Source: CAYPIE01 sp964410665 (GTDB lineage: Bacteria > Planctomycetota > Planctomycetia > Gemmatales > Gemmataceae). Taken from it: a stretch of 64,000 nt of DNA. The translations under genes and the position numbers were made by a program. Each line of letters begins with the position of its first letter. Position 1 is the first letter of the stretch. Below the pieces are notes generated by a model, which was not told where the DNA came from, ran no database searches, and was given only the letters and a program-made list of their open reading frames with translations. The DNA is taken from contig CAYPIE010000010.1 in assembly GCA_964410665.1 (NCBI GenBank), positions 1 through 64,000 on the forward strand, written 5' to 3'. Shown in pieces: positions 1 through 9,489 of the stretch.

Positions 1-147
1 CCGCAAGCGCCTCTGCCTCTGCTGCACCGCAACCGCCTCTGCCGCTTTCCCCGCACTGCAAGCGCTTCTGCCGCTTCCGCACCGCAAGCGCTTCTGCCGC
101 TTCCGCACCGCAACCGCCTCTGCCGCTTCTGCAACTGCTCGACTGCT
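1..147. repeat. Degenerate 26-bp tandem repeat, about 5 units
   Basis: Five consecutive units begin CCGCAA or CTGCAA and end in GCA: 1-26, 27-55 (29 bp, three extra bases), 56-81, 82-107 and 108-133, followed by a decayed remnant to about 147. The array probably continues to the left of the window. The 26-bp period is not a multiple of three, so successive units change frame. No stop codon occurs in some frames, but this follows from base composition and does not indicate coding. It lies just beyond the 3' end of the peroxidase gene. Confidence 0.8.
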
Positions 148-181
148 TCTTAGAAATCGGTCGGAGCGTTCATGGTTGTGA

Positions 182-2446
182 TCACGAGATGATCTTCTCA
201 TGCCGTCTGTGGTCATCAACATCGTCCTCGCCGGAGAAGAACAAGTCACGGCCCGATTCGCCACTCAGATTGTCCTCATGTTTGTCATCGCTCCACTCAA
301 TCATGGCCGCCAGATCGTCAACACGGTCGGCGTATGAATCCTTACTCACCCAGATGGATGAAAGGTTAGTCAAGTAACCTTTGTCTTTCTTGGGTTCAAG
401 CTCCCCGCCCAACAGCACATCATGATGGTTGCCCCCTTCGAGGTGATCCTTGCCGTGGCCGCCGACCAGAATGTCGTGCCCTTTATTGCCTTCGAGGAGG
501 TCCTCCCCGGCCCCGCCCAGCATGATGTCCGATCCACTACCAGCCTGGAGTTTATCGTTCCCCGAACCCCCGTCGATGATCGAATCATACTTCACCTTGG
601 AATCGATCTCCACTTGATCGTGGTCGCCCAATAGCCTGATCCAGATGTGATTGACCTGGGAGTGGTGGAAGGATTTGTTGATGAGCGTCTTCCCGTCGTT
701 CATATACGCGGTGACCTTGATCTGTTTGCCTTTTTTGTCGATCTGTACGATATCTTCGTGATCGGTACCCACGATGTGCAACTCACCCGACTGGTCGATC
801 CAGACCCCGGTTGTGGGGTCGGTTGGGAGGCTGGTTGCGAAGAAGACGTTGTTTGGCAGGGAGGTGATGTTCGTATTGGCCTGGATGACGCTGCTGAGCG
901 TCAAGTTGTCCAGGTCGATCACCTTGGAGATGACTGGGTCGTCCAGGTAGGAGTCGTTGAGATAATAGTACCGGTCGCCGTCACGGAGGCGACGGAATTG
1001 CTCAACCAACGCAGTTTTGGTCAGTTCGCCCGTGCTACAGCCCGGCAAATGGTCCTCGGCAATGGCACCTAGCCATGGATCGACGTTGTTGATGTCATTA
1101 CCGTAGACATCAGCCAACTTCTTGGCTAAGACGGGATCGCTGGTAATCCCCGGGACATTTTTTCGATCAAGAAATGCCTTTTTGGGAGTCAGTCCATAGG
1201 CTTCGCGCATGGCATTGTAATCCGGCAAACCGTGATCACGGCCACGCTGAATGTTCAGAGAGGCCAGATCCAAACCGCCCGCGCCGGGAGGACCGAACAA
1301 AAAGTTGCGAACATCGTCAACGATGGTGGCATCGATTTCCTGCATCCGTTGATGAGCCAACCCCTTGAGGAGGCGTTCGATGTTGCCGGTGTCTTCGGGG
1401 TTGGTCAGGTCGTCGCCGCCGAGGAACTCGGGTTCGAAAAACGCACTCTTCAGTTCCAAGTTCTCCGCCCGGTGGTCCTGGCTTACCAGTAACAATTTGG
1501 GAGACAACATGGTGTGCCCGACGCGGTACATCGCGGTGGAGAACTCGTTCGCGATCGATGGATCGATATTGGTTTTGTACGAAGCTTTGTAAGCCTTCGG
1601 GGCATACGGGCCGAGGAGAGCGGGCAGGAACTCCTTGTAAGTGATGATCTGCATTTCCGCTCCGACGATCTTGCGGGCGACTTGATAAATGTATTCGTCG
1701 CGAGACATCTTGGCGTCATCCGCTTTGTCGTCGATCCCCTTGAGAGCGCCCAAGGCATCGGCCAGGCGATTGTGTTCGCGGACAAACAGCGTGTGCATCG
1801 AGGTCAGACCGACTTGTTCGTTGGCACGAATGTCCCCGGCATAGAATGTACCGCCCTCGACCGGCAGGAGACGACCGTCATCGCTCGTTTTCAGCTTGCC
1901 ATCCGCAAAGGTTCGTAGGTTATCGGCCCTTTCGTCATGAGAACCGTACACGTTGGATGCGTCGATGAAGGCCGTAATCTGATTGACCTGTTGGCGGGGA
2001 TTACTGCCGGGAAGGTAATCCGAACGGTTAAACGGGATCGGATTGGGCCCGAGGATATCGCCGTCGGGAACAGGGATGTTGGCGGTGCCGTTGCCTGAGT
2101 GACCTTCGGTCAGGTCGATGTCATGATCCAGAAACTGGCCCCACTGCCAGACAAAATCACTAAGTCCGCGGTTGTTGAGAATGCTCGCCCCCGCTTGATC
2201 GACGACGGTGTTGCTGATCACCCGCGGGTTTTCTCGATCGGGATAGGTGATGATTTTGTGCCCAGCACCATCAGGATAGGCTACTGGCGCGATTCGTATA
2301 AGCGGCGAATCGACTTCACCGAGATCCCGTGGGTGATTCTCTGTTCCATCAATCGATCGGAACAGGTCGGAGGAGAGGACGACGCGCTCCTCCAGTTGTT
2401 CCACCCGCAAGGTGAGTTTTCTGAAATCGTTGAGTTGCACTTTCAT
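182..2446 (-). CDS. Animal-type haem peroxidase with C-terminal RTX-like repeats
   Basis: A 754-residue exported haem peroxidase (An_peroxidase/peroxidasin family), expected to oxidise substrates with H2O2 outside the cytoplasm. The distal histidine lies in WGQFLDHDIDLTE (about H108), the proximal histidine in MYRVGHTML (about H311), and the family motif NIQRGRDHG follows. The C-terminal part (about 634-690) carries GGSGNDKL / GGAGEDLL / GGHGKDHLEGG nonapeptides typical of calcium-binding RTX repeats. The N-terminus has the planctomycete surface-protein tag VEQLEERVVLSS instead of a clear hydrophobic signal peptide. ATG at 2446 is preceded by AAAGG. It stands alone, with 925 bp of non-coding DNA upstream. 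Family assignment is firm; substrate is unknown. Confidence 0.93.
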   Translation of the reverse strand: MKVQLNDFRKLTLRVEQLEERVVLSSDLFRSIDGTENHPRDLGEVDSPLIRIAPVAYPDGAGHKIITYPDRENPRVISNTVVDQAGASILNNRGLSDFVWQWGQFLDHDIDLTEGHSGNGTANIPVPDGDILGPNPIPFNRSDYLPGSNPRQQVNQITAFIDASNVYGSHDERADNLRTFADGKLKTSDDGRLLPVEGGTFYAGDIRANEQVGLTSMHTLFVREHNRLADALGALKGIDDKADDAKMSRDEYIYQVARKIVGAEMQIITYKEFLPALLGPYAPKAYKASYKTNIDPSIANEFSTAMYRVGHTMLSPKLLLVSQDHRAENLELKSAFFEPEFLGGDDLTNPEDTGNIERLLKGLAHQRMQEIDATIVDDVRNFLFGPPGAGGLDLASLNIQRGRDHGLPDYNAMREAYGLTPKKAFLDRKNVPGITSDPVLAKKLADVYGNDINNVDPWLGAIAEDHLPGCSTGELTKTALVEQFRRLRDGDRYYYLNDSYLDDPVISKVIDLDNLTLSSVIQANTNITSLPNNVFFATSLPTDPTTGVWIDQSGELHIVGTDHEDIVQIDKKGKQIKVTAYMNDGKTLINKSFHHSQVNHIWIRLLGDHDQVEIDSKVKYDSIIDGGSGNDKLQAGSGSDIMLGGAGEDLLEGNKGHDILVGGHGKDHLEGGNHHDVLLGGELEPKKDKGYLTNLSSIWVSKDSYADRVDDLAAMIEWSDDKHEDNLSGESGRDLFFSGEDDVDDHRRHEKIIS

Positions 2447-3371
2447 CGTGGAAACCTTTGGTCAGTTGGGTACCATGACGGACAATCAGCGGGCGTGAAG
2501 GGCTCAACGGGGTGAAGCCTGAGGGGGCATCCTCAGGCCCGCAAAGAGAACATGTCGCTCACGGTGTGCGGACTACCTTCGTGGAAGCCGTAGCTGGACG
2601 GTGCGTGTATGCGAGTCACACACTGGGCACCATGACAGGGCCCTTGCCGCTTCAGCATAAGGCATCTACACATTCACAGTCAGAGCGTGACTTGCCCTTG
2701 TTAGTTAAGACGCGCACCCGGTAGGAATCAGGCACGTTTTTTGGCTTGGTCGAGTTTCGGGGGAAGTGCGGAGAAGCGTGGATACGCAACTATTATTCAA
2801 GTAGTGTTTGTTCTTTGTCGGCGATTTCTCCTTTTGCAGTCAAACCTATATTTTTTAATATTACAATAATATCGCGCAGCCAGATATTGCTGTGTGGTTC
2901 GAGTGGATGGTTTCCGACTTCGACCCGGGCATAGAGCCAGCCAACGTTTCCCTCGGGGTGATCCTGGACGCGTGTCTATTCGGGGAATCGCTTTGTACCG
3001 GACAATCGCCGTCGGGAATCCACAGAGTGTTGAATACTGGTTTGGTAATGACTCGGAGGTGTCACCTTGGCAGGTAACCGAGTATATCAACTAGCAAGTA
3101 GCCTATCTGATATCCAAGCGGAAGAGTATGGGGGATTCCTCCGTTTTCCCGTCCGTATATTTCTGACAGACAATTGTTCACAATCCGAACTGCTTTTCGA
3201 CTCAAGTGCAATTGTCGAGGCGATCCCACACTCCCACGGATTCGCCATCGATCAGGAATCCACGGACTCCGTCCTGTGGCACTTCCTCCAAGGCCTCAGG
3301 GCCCGCGACACGTTCTGTTCTGGTGACCGGAAATCTTCAGCAGATGGGGACATCGCCAGCGAGGCTTCTAC
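2447..3371. other. Long intergenic region with leader hairpin
   Basis: No convincing gene is seen in these 925 bp. A perfect 8-bp stem (GCCTGAGG, 2517-2524, with CCTCAGGC, 2531-2538, loop of 6) lies about 70 bp upstream of the peroxidase start and could act in its leader. The stretch 2790-2880 is clearly more AT-rich than its surroundings and is a plausible promoter region. Short open frames here have no recognisable domains, no good ribosome binding site and conflicting directions. Confidence 0.5.
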
Positions 3372-5687
3372 TCACCGATTCCAGGGGGGGACCGTGATCT
3401 GGTCGAATACAGGGTATTGCTTCACCTTGTCCCAGCCCGTCTGGGTCAAGCGATCGTGGTGTTCCAGCGCTTGACGCAGGCAGTCCTCGGCCAGCGACCG
3501 GTGTTCGCTCACCTGCTTGGTCCATTCCACTTTGGGATGTACGGACTTGCGCTGCAACGCCTGAGCGACGTAAGCGTGGGTGACTGCCTGGTAAATCCAG
3601 AGCTCGGGGAACTTCGCGGTCCACTTCGAGGCCAACCGGATATCTTGGATCGCTTGGGCAGAGTCACCAAGCTGGGCGGCGACGTCGCCCCGCTTGAGCG
3701 AATACTTCGCCCGCAATCGAGGAGGCAGCGTCCGGTCTTTCAGCACAACTTCCCAGCTGTTCTGTGCAGCTTTGAGTTGTCCGAGATCTTCCAGGGCCTG
3801 AGCTTCGTCGGCCTTGGCGTCATAGTACTCGTGACGCCCCTTTGTCGGTGGATTCGTCGATGACAGGGCAGCTTCCCACTCCTTTAACCCCGGGCGCACC
3901 CATCGGAGGGCCCCCGCCGCGTCGGAGCGGAGGTGGTACAGGAAGTGGGCGACCTCGAAGCGTGCGTTTGCCGCGGCGAGTCGGGCTTTGCGGTTCTCCG
4001 GGTGGCGATGGGCAAGTTCTGCCTTGAGTTCGGCATTCCGTAGGATCAGTGGCTCCGCTTTGTCGGCTTCGCCGCGGGAGGCTAGGGTCCTGCCCAGGTG
4101 AAAGCTCCGGTTGGCCACGAGGGCAATGAACTCCTCATTGTTTGGGTGGTCGAGCAGTTCAGCCTCGCGCAGGGCCAGGGCTCGTTGCGATGCCGCGAGG
4201 GCCTTGGCGTGCGAACTGGCGGTCTCATCATGGCGGCTGCGGAAGAACCACAATCGGGAGAGTGTCTCCCAAGTCTTCGGGTCTTCGGGGAGGAGTTGGG
4301 CGATCTGCTGGTAGGCACGGATCGTCTCATCCATCTGCGTGAGGGTTTTCTTGGGGATCCGAGTTTGATCGCCGGCCCTGAACTGATTCATGGTGTCGGT
4401 GGCGAAACGGTCCGACAGATCACGTGCGACCCCCAGCGCTAACTCAGCGCGCGATCGTTGTCTCCGCTCTTGTTCACGGGAAGCCCTCAGTTGAGCGTTG
4501 TACACCCAGCTGACGATGAGGGCGGTCACGACGGCAGCAACGGTCAACAACCCCAGCGCGGTCGCGGCTGGGTGGCGTTGGACCCATTTCCAGGCCACCA
4601 TCCACGGTGGCACGCGGCGAGCGCGGATCGGTTGTCCATCTCGGTAACGGGCGAGGTCCTCGGCAAACGCCATCGCCGAGGGGTAACGGTCCGAGGGGTT
4701 CTTCCGTAGGCACTTCAGACAGATCGTCTCGAGGTCTTTCGGCACCTTCGGGTTGAGACGCTTGGGCGGGACCGGGTCCTCGGTGTTGACCAGCTCACAG
4801 GCTGTGAAGAAGTCAGGGGCTTGGAACGGCGGCCGGCCGGTCAGGCATTCGTAGAGGATGGCTCCCAATGCCCAGATGTCGACCCCGGGTCCGACGTCGC
4901 GCGTTGGGTGCTGGAACTGCTCAGGGGCCATGTAGCTTGGGGTGCCCACCGGCCCTCCTGTGGTGGCTGCGTCTGTCTCTGGCGTGTCTAGAAAGTGCTT
5001 GGCGAGGCCAAAGTCGGCTACCTTAGGGACACACGACCGACCACGGACGAGGCAGGCAGATGCATCGTCCCCCCTGCCCAGGAGCACATTCCCGGGTTTG
5101 AGATCACGGTGTAAGATCCCGGCTTCGTGTGAACCTGCGACCGCACGTGCTAATCGGCCGAGTAACGCTGCGCACTCCTCGGCGGGGAGCGGTCCGTCGC
5201 GGAGCACGTCCGCCATGGATCCGTCGAGTAACTCCAACACCAAGAAGGGTGCCCCTTGGTGTTCGCCGACCTCGAAGACTTGGACGATATTCGAATGCCG
5301 CAAGCTGGCCAGTGCCTGCGCCTCGGCGCGGAACCGTCCCGGCGATCCCATGCCGCTGAGCATCTTGATCGCGACTGCTCGGCCAAGCCCTAGCTGTTCG
5401 CCAAGGTAGACGACACCCATCCCTCCCCGGCCGATCTCTCGGGTTAGCTGATATCCGGGTAAGCTCGGTAAGCCATCGGGGCGTTGGCGATCATCACCCG
5501 GCTTGGTGGATTCCAACATCTTGAGCAGCTTTTTGCGGCGTTCGATCCGCTGTCCGATCATCACGTGAAGATCTGGCCGGTCGGGACAGAGCTCCCCCGG
5601 GGTCGGATCCCTACCCAGGCGGTACGACTCCTCCCAGTGTTCCAAGAGGTCGAGCATCAGGGTCGAGTTGGCGGGGATGTCGTTCAT
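3372..5687 (-). CDS. Membrane Ser/Thr protein kinase with TPR-like C-terminus
   Basis: A 771-residue Hanks-type (PknB-like) kinase. From ATG 5687: glycine loop GRGGMG (about 86-91), VAIK lysine (about 108), catalytic HRDLKPGN (about 193), DFGLAK (about 225), GTPSYMAPEQ activation segment, one transmembrane helix (about 375-397), then an alpha-helical TPR-like outer region to the end. The frame is open a further 58 codons upstream, but ATG 5687 is preferred: it overlaps the stop of the upstream sigma factor gene as ATGA (translational coupling), and the extra residues are Arg/Pro-rich and overlap that gene. Coupling suggests the kinase senses an envelope signal and acts with the sigma factor. 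All kinase catalytic residues appear intact. Confidence 0.93.
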   Translation of the reverse strand: MNDIPANSTLMLDLLEHWEESYRLGRDPTPGELCPDRPDLHVMIGQRIERRKKLLKMLESTKPGDDRQRPDGLPSLPGYQLTREIGRGGMGVVYLGEQLGLGRAVAIKMLSGMGSPGRFRAEAQALASLRHSNIVQVFEVGEHQGAPFLVLELLDGSMADVLRDGPLPAEECAALLGRLARAVAGSHEAGILHRDLKPGNVLLGRGDDASACLVRGRSCVPKVADFGLAKHFLDTPETDAATTGGPVGTPSYMAPEQFQHPTRDVGPGVDIWALGAILYECLTGRPPFQAPDFFTACELVNTEDPVPPKRLNPKVPKDLETICLKCLRKNPSDRYPSAMAFAEDLARYRDGQPIRARRVPPWMVAWKWVQRHPAATALGLLTVAAVVTALIVSWVYNAQLRASREQERRQRSRAELALGVARDLSDRFATDTMNQFRAGDQTRIPKKTLTQMDETIRAYQQIAQLLPEDPKTWETLSRLWFFRSRHDETASSHAKALAASQRALALREAELLDHPNNEEFIALVANRSFHLGRTLASRGEADKAEPLILRNAELKAELAHRHPENRKARLAAANARFEVAHFLYHLRSDAAGALRWVRPGLKEWEAALSSTNPPTKGRHEYYDAKADEAQALEDLGQLKAAQNSWEVVLKDRTLPPRLRAKYSLKRGDVAAQLGDSAQAIQDIRLASKWTAKFPELWIYQAVTHAYVAQALQRKSVHPKVEWTKQVSEHRSLAEDCLRQALEHHDRLTQTGWDKVKQYPVFDQITVPPWNR

Positions 5688-6331
5688 GATTCCGGCGGTT
5701 CTGGGAGGACGTCGGCCAGCCGTTCGGTGGCCCGCATCCAGACCCGGCTGACCGTGCGCGGATGGATGCGAAGGGCGTCGGCGATCTCGCGCTGGCTCAT
5801 GCCGAGGTAATGGCTCAGGGCAAAGACGGAACGTTCCGGTTCTTCCAAATCGTTGACGCATTCATGGAATTCACGCCACACGGCAAGCACAGCGGGATCG
5901 TAAGTCTCTTGCTCGGGTTCCGGTGTGTCAGCCGATCCGCTCGGGGATTGTGGAAGGCGAGTCGATCGTTCCGCCAGGTCGAGCAACACCTGCCGAACCT
6001 TGAACGCGGCGAAGCGGAAGAAATCCTCCGCCTGTGCCGGGGCGACCCCAGCGTCGAACGCCTTGATGAGACGGATGCAGCCTTCATGGACAACGCTATC
6101 CACTTCGTGACGGTGTGCTAGAGCGGGAAACGAGTCGTTCAAGATTTTCGCAGCCAGGCGGCGTAAGCGTTGGTGGGCCAAACCGAGCAACTCGGTTTGC
6201 GCGGATCGGTCTCCCGCTTGGAGACGGGTCAAGAGGTCTCCCCAGGCAGTGTCGGCGTTCTTTTCGGGATTTTTGTCGCCCACCCTGTCTGAACCCGTTT
6301 CGAGGACTGCTTGGTGAAGTAGATTGGCCAT
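5684..6331 (-). CDS. ECF-type RNA polymerase sigma factor
   Basis: A 215-residue ECF sigma factor of the planctomycete-expanded type. Region 2 is about 30-110 (core-binding helices around LTRLQAGDRSAQTEL; HEVDSVVHEGCIRL; FRFAAFKVRQVLLDLA). Region 4 near the C-terminus has the helix-turn-helix GMSQREIADALRIHPRTVSR. The stop overlaps the start of the Ser/Thr kinase gene by 4 bp, so the two form one unit. No cognate anti-sigma gene is seen, and kinase phosphorylation may be the control (inference). The start at 6331 has no strong Shine-Dalgarno sequence. It is divergent from the surface protein gene at 6384, with only 52 bp between them. Confidence 0.9.
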   Translation of the reverse strand: MANLLHQAVLETGSDRVGDKNPEKNADTAWGDLLTRLQAGDRSAQTELLGLAHQRLRRLAAKILNDSFPALAHRHEVDSVVHEGCIRLIKAFDAGVAPAQAEDFFRFAAFKVRQVLLDLAERSTRLPQSPSGSADTPEPEQETYDPAVLAVWREFHECVNDLEEPERSVFALSHYLGMSQREIADALRIHPRTVSRVWMRATERLADVLPEPPES

Positions 6332-6383
6332 CCAACAAGGACGGCAATACCTAAGATGAACAAATAAATCAACGGAGCAAGAA

Positions 6384-9300
6384 ATGCCTTTTCAATTGTC
6401 TGTTGATCGGATGGAAGAACGGATCGCACCCGCGACCTTCACCGTAACCACAGCTGCTGATTCCGGAGCCGGATCGCTCCGGGCGGCCATGATGGACGCC
6501 AATGCCTCTGCCGGTGCAGACCGAATTGAATTCGACATTCCGGGCAGCGGTATAAAAGTAATTAGTTTATCGGGCCATTTACCGGTAATCAAGGAAAAAG
6601 TGACCATTGACGGTTTTTCCCAGCCAGGCTCGAGCCCGAACACGTTAGCGGTCGGGAACGACGCCAACATCCTGGTGGAGATTGACGGGGCTGGGCGGAA
6701 GGGCTTCCGAACCAACATCGGCTCCAACGCCGACGGCACGATCATTCGAGGGCTGTCCATCGTCAATATGGGCGACACGGCCATCGATTTCCAAGGGGCT
6801 GGCGGGGCCGGGGAGGTCACTATCCAGGGTAATTTCATCGGCATCCGGGCCGACGGCGTCACCGCCGCAGGGAATCGTGCAGGGGTGGAGGTGGGCCCGT
6901 TCGATGGCCACACGATTGGCGGACTCAACCCTGCAGACCGGAATCTCATTGCCGGGAACCAGCGGATTGGTCTGTTCCTCAACGGGGCCAGCGATTCCCT
7001 CGTACAGAACAACTATGTTGGAGTGGACCGCTTCGGGACTGTTGCCATACCGAATGGGCAGAAGGGCATTCTGATTTCCGGTGACCGAGCCTCGGTCATC
7101 GGCAATGTCGTCAGTGGCAACGGGGAAGAGGGCATCCGAATCAGCGGCGGTGGCGGTCACCGGCTCGAGGGTAACTTCATCGGCGTAAACGCCGCGGGAA
7201 CTACGGCGATCCCGAATGGGGAGGATGGGATTTTCTTTGACGCAGCGGGTGAGGGCATCTCGGTGGGTGGGGTCAGTTCGGAATCGCGAAACGTGATTTC
7301 CGGCAACGGGGGGAATGGCATTACCAACCAGTCTACGAACAGCATCACCATTCGCGGGAACTACATCGGCACCAATGCAACCGGGACAGTTGCACTGGCA
7401 AATACCGGCTTTGGCATCGAGACCGAAGCCATGCAAGTCACAATCGGAGGAATAACCTCGGGGGCGAGCAACGTCATCTCGGGCAACCTCGCCGGCGGGA
7501 TCCTGGCCGGTAAACCGGTTACCATTTTGGGGAACCTGATCGGTACTGCTGTCGACGGCACTTCGCCCCTGGGCAATGCCGGCAACGGCATCGAGATTGC
7601 CATGCCTGGAGAAGTGACCGTGGGGGGCACTGCCACGGGGTCTGGGAACATCATTGCCTTCAACGGCATGGACGGGATCCGGGTGCGGGGAAACTTCGCC
7701 CCGGACGGGAACCAGTTCCTGGGTAACTCGATCTACGCCAACGATGGCTTCGGCATCCATCTGGAAGGCTTGGCGAACAACGGCCGGATGCCGCCGACAC
7801 TGAACGCGCTCGACACTGCCAACGGAATGACCACGGTGCGCGGGGAAGTGAACGACAGCGCCGGAGTGTACCGGGTGGAGGTTTTCGCCAACGCTGCCCC
7901 AGACCCATCCGGCGCTGGGGAGGGCCAGCAGTTCCTCGGGGCCAGGGAAGTGGTGGTCGGGGGCATAGGGAGTGAAGAATTTACTCTGAACGTGACAGTC
8001 CCTGCTGACCGTCGCTGGATCACCGCCACCTCGACACTGACGACCACAAACGACACTTCGGAATTTTCCCAGGCCTTGTCCGCGGGTGGGGGCATGGTGC
8101 CTCCCGGAAACCCTCCGGTCGCTGTGAACGATGACTATATGGTGGCACGGGACAGCCTCAGCATTCTGCTGGCAGTGACCGTCAACGACAGCGACCCTGA
8201 CGGCGATCCGCTCGCGCTTTCCGGGGTGACTCCCGGCAGTGCCGGCGGATTCATCGAGATCGACACTAGCACTTTGGTGCGCTACCGGCCGGCACCTGGG
8301 TTCGTTGGGGTGGAGACTTTCACCTACACCATCCGTGACGGAAGCGGGAACACCGCAACGGCCACCGTGACGGTCACTGTCTCAGTGGCCGATACGGACA
8401 ACCCTCGCTCGGGGGTTGACCAGAGTGAGCAGAGCGTCTTTGCCATCGGGGTAGGCAACGGTGGATCCGCTGTCTCAGTGTTTGATGGAAACCAGCTCGT
8501 CGCACCAGTCACCGGGAATGATACCCCCCTGTATAGCTTCCCAGTGTTCTCCGATCGTCCGAACCCAGGTGGTGTCAGAACGGCTGTGGGCGACATCACT
8601 GGCGACGGCGTCCCAGACCTCATCGCCGGTAGCGGACCGGGGGTTTCCTCACGGGTGAACATCTACGATGGCTCCGATCGCAAGTTGATTCGGACCATCG
8701 AGCCATTCGAGGCCTCTTTTCTTGGTGGGGTCTACGTGGCAACCGCTGACCTGAACGCCGACGGCAAAGCGGACGTGGTCATTACCCCGGATCAGGGTGG
8801 TGGCCCCCGGGTAAGAATCTTTAGTGGCGCCGAGGATGTTCAAATCAATGACTTCTTCGGTATCGAAGACCCCAACTTCCGCGGTGGCGCTCGACCTGCG
8901 TTGGGCGACATCAACGGCGACGGCCGTGCGGACCTATTGGTGGCGGCCGGTTTTACAGGCGGCCCGCGTTTGGCGGTGTTCAACGGTCTTTCCGTGGCCA
9001 GCGGTATGGACAACCCAGCCAAACTGGTCGGGGATTTCTTTGTGTTTGAACCGACGTTGCGTAATGGCGTGTTCCCCACCAGTGGAGACCTCAACGGGGA
9101 CCGATTCTCGGAAGTGATCGTTGGTGGAGGTCCCGGCGGGGGGCCGCGGATCTATGCTCTATCAGGCGCTGCGCTCCTCGGAGGACAGGTGGTAGAATTG
9201 GCGAACTTTTTCGCAGGCAATCCATCAAATCGAGGTGGGATCCGTGTGACGGCGAAGAAGTTCGACGGGGATAACCAGTCAGACTTGGTCATTGGATCGG

Positions 9301-9425
9301 GGAACAACGCTGACTCGGACGTGCTGTTGTACCTCGGCAAGGACATCCCGACGGACGGCTCACCGCCGGTAGCACGAAAGTTCCCAGTATTCCCAGGGCT
9401 TCGGAACGGTGTGTTTGTGGGTTAA
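6384..9425 (+). CDS. Large surface protein: beta-helix, Ig-like/cadherin-like and FG-GAP repeats
   Basis: A 1013-residue exported protein. Order: N-terminal tag VDRMEERIAPATFTV; parallel beta-helix region (about 30-480) with repeated NxIxGN / GNYIGTNATG / NVISGNG turns as in right-handed polysaccharide-binding or adhesin folds; a tandem Ig/cadherin-like module about 570-670 (NDSDPDGDPLALSGV, VETFTYTIRDGSGNTA); then FG-GAP/VCBS beta-propeller repeats (GDITGDGVPDLIAG, ADLNADGKADVVI, GDINGDGRADLLV, GDLNGDRFSEVIVG). Asp-rich DxNxDGxxD loops suggest calcium binding. ATG 6384 is preceded by GGAG at a spacing of 8. There is no membrane anchor. Likely an adhesin or cell-wall protein; the ligand is unknown. 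Confidence 0.9.
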   Translation: MPFQLSVDRMEERIAPATFTVTTAADSGAGSLRAAMMDANASAGADRIEFDIPGSGIKVISLSGHLPVIKEKVTIDGFSQPGSSPNTLAVGNDANILVEIDGAGRKGFRTNIGSNADGTIIRGLSIVNMGDTAIDFQGAGGAGEVTIQGNFIGIRADGVTAAGNRAGVEVGPFDGHTIGGLNPADRNLIAGNQRIGLFLNGASDSLVQNNYVGVDRFGTVAIPNGQKGILISGDRASVIGNVVSGNGEEGIRISGGGGHRLEGNFIGVNAAGTTAIPNGEDGIFFDAAGEGISVGGVSSESRNVISGNGGNGITNQSTNSITIRGNYIGTNATGTVALANTGFGIETEAMQVTIGGITSGASNVISGNLAGGILAGKPVTILGNLIGTAVDGTSPLGNAGNGIEIAMPGEVTVGGTATGSGNIIAFNGMDGIRVRGNFAPDGNQFLGNSIYANDGFGIHLEGLANNGRMPPTLNALDTANGMTTVRGEVNDSAGVYRVEVFANAAPDPSGAGEGQQFLGAREVVVGGIGSEEFTLNVTVPADRRWITATSTLTTTNDTSEFSQALSAGGGMVPPGNPPVAVNDDYMVARDSLSILLAVTVNDSDPDGDPLALSGVTPGSAGGFIEIDTSTLVRYRPAPGFVGVETFTYTIRDGSGNTATATVTVTVSVADTDNPRSGVDQSEQSVFAIGVGNGGSAVSVFDGNQLVAPVTGNDTPLYSFPVFSDRPNPGGVRTAVGDITGDGVPDLIAGSGPGVSSRVNIYDGSDRKLIRTIEPFEASFLGGVYVATADLNADGKADVVITPDQGGGPRVRIFSGAEDVQINDFFGIEDPNFRGGARPALGDINGDGRADLLVAAGFTGGPRLAVFNGLSVASGMDNPAKLVGDFFVFEPTLRNGVFPTSGDLNGDRFSEVIVGGGPGGGPRIYALSGAALLGGQVVELANFFAGNPSNRGGIRVTAKKFDGDNQSDLVIGSGNNADSDVLLYLGKDIPTDGSPPVARKFPVFPGLRNGVFVG

Positions 9426-9489
9426 GAGACGCTCCAATGGGGACCCGACAGTTCCCGTTGGACCAAGGGGAATAAGTGCGTTGCCCCGG

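Noticed and set aside
1..153. End of a Pro/Arg-rich gene on the plus strand running in from the left
   Set aside because: The 26-bp period shifts the frame at every unit, so an encoded repeat would not be maintained.
3067..3474. Possible 135-residue plus-strand protein in the gap upstream of the peroxidase
   Set aside because: Its last 100 bases run antisense through the kinase 3' end, there is no recognisable domain or good ribosome binding site, and composition is like non-coding DNA.
6645..7760. A 371-codon open frame antisense to the beta-helix protein
   Set aside because: It is a shadow of repetitive GC-rich coding sequence; the plus-strand protein has clear domains and a ribosome binding site.
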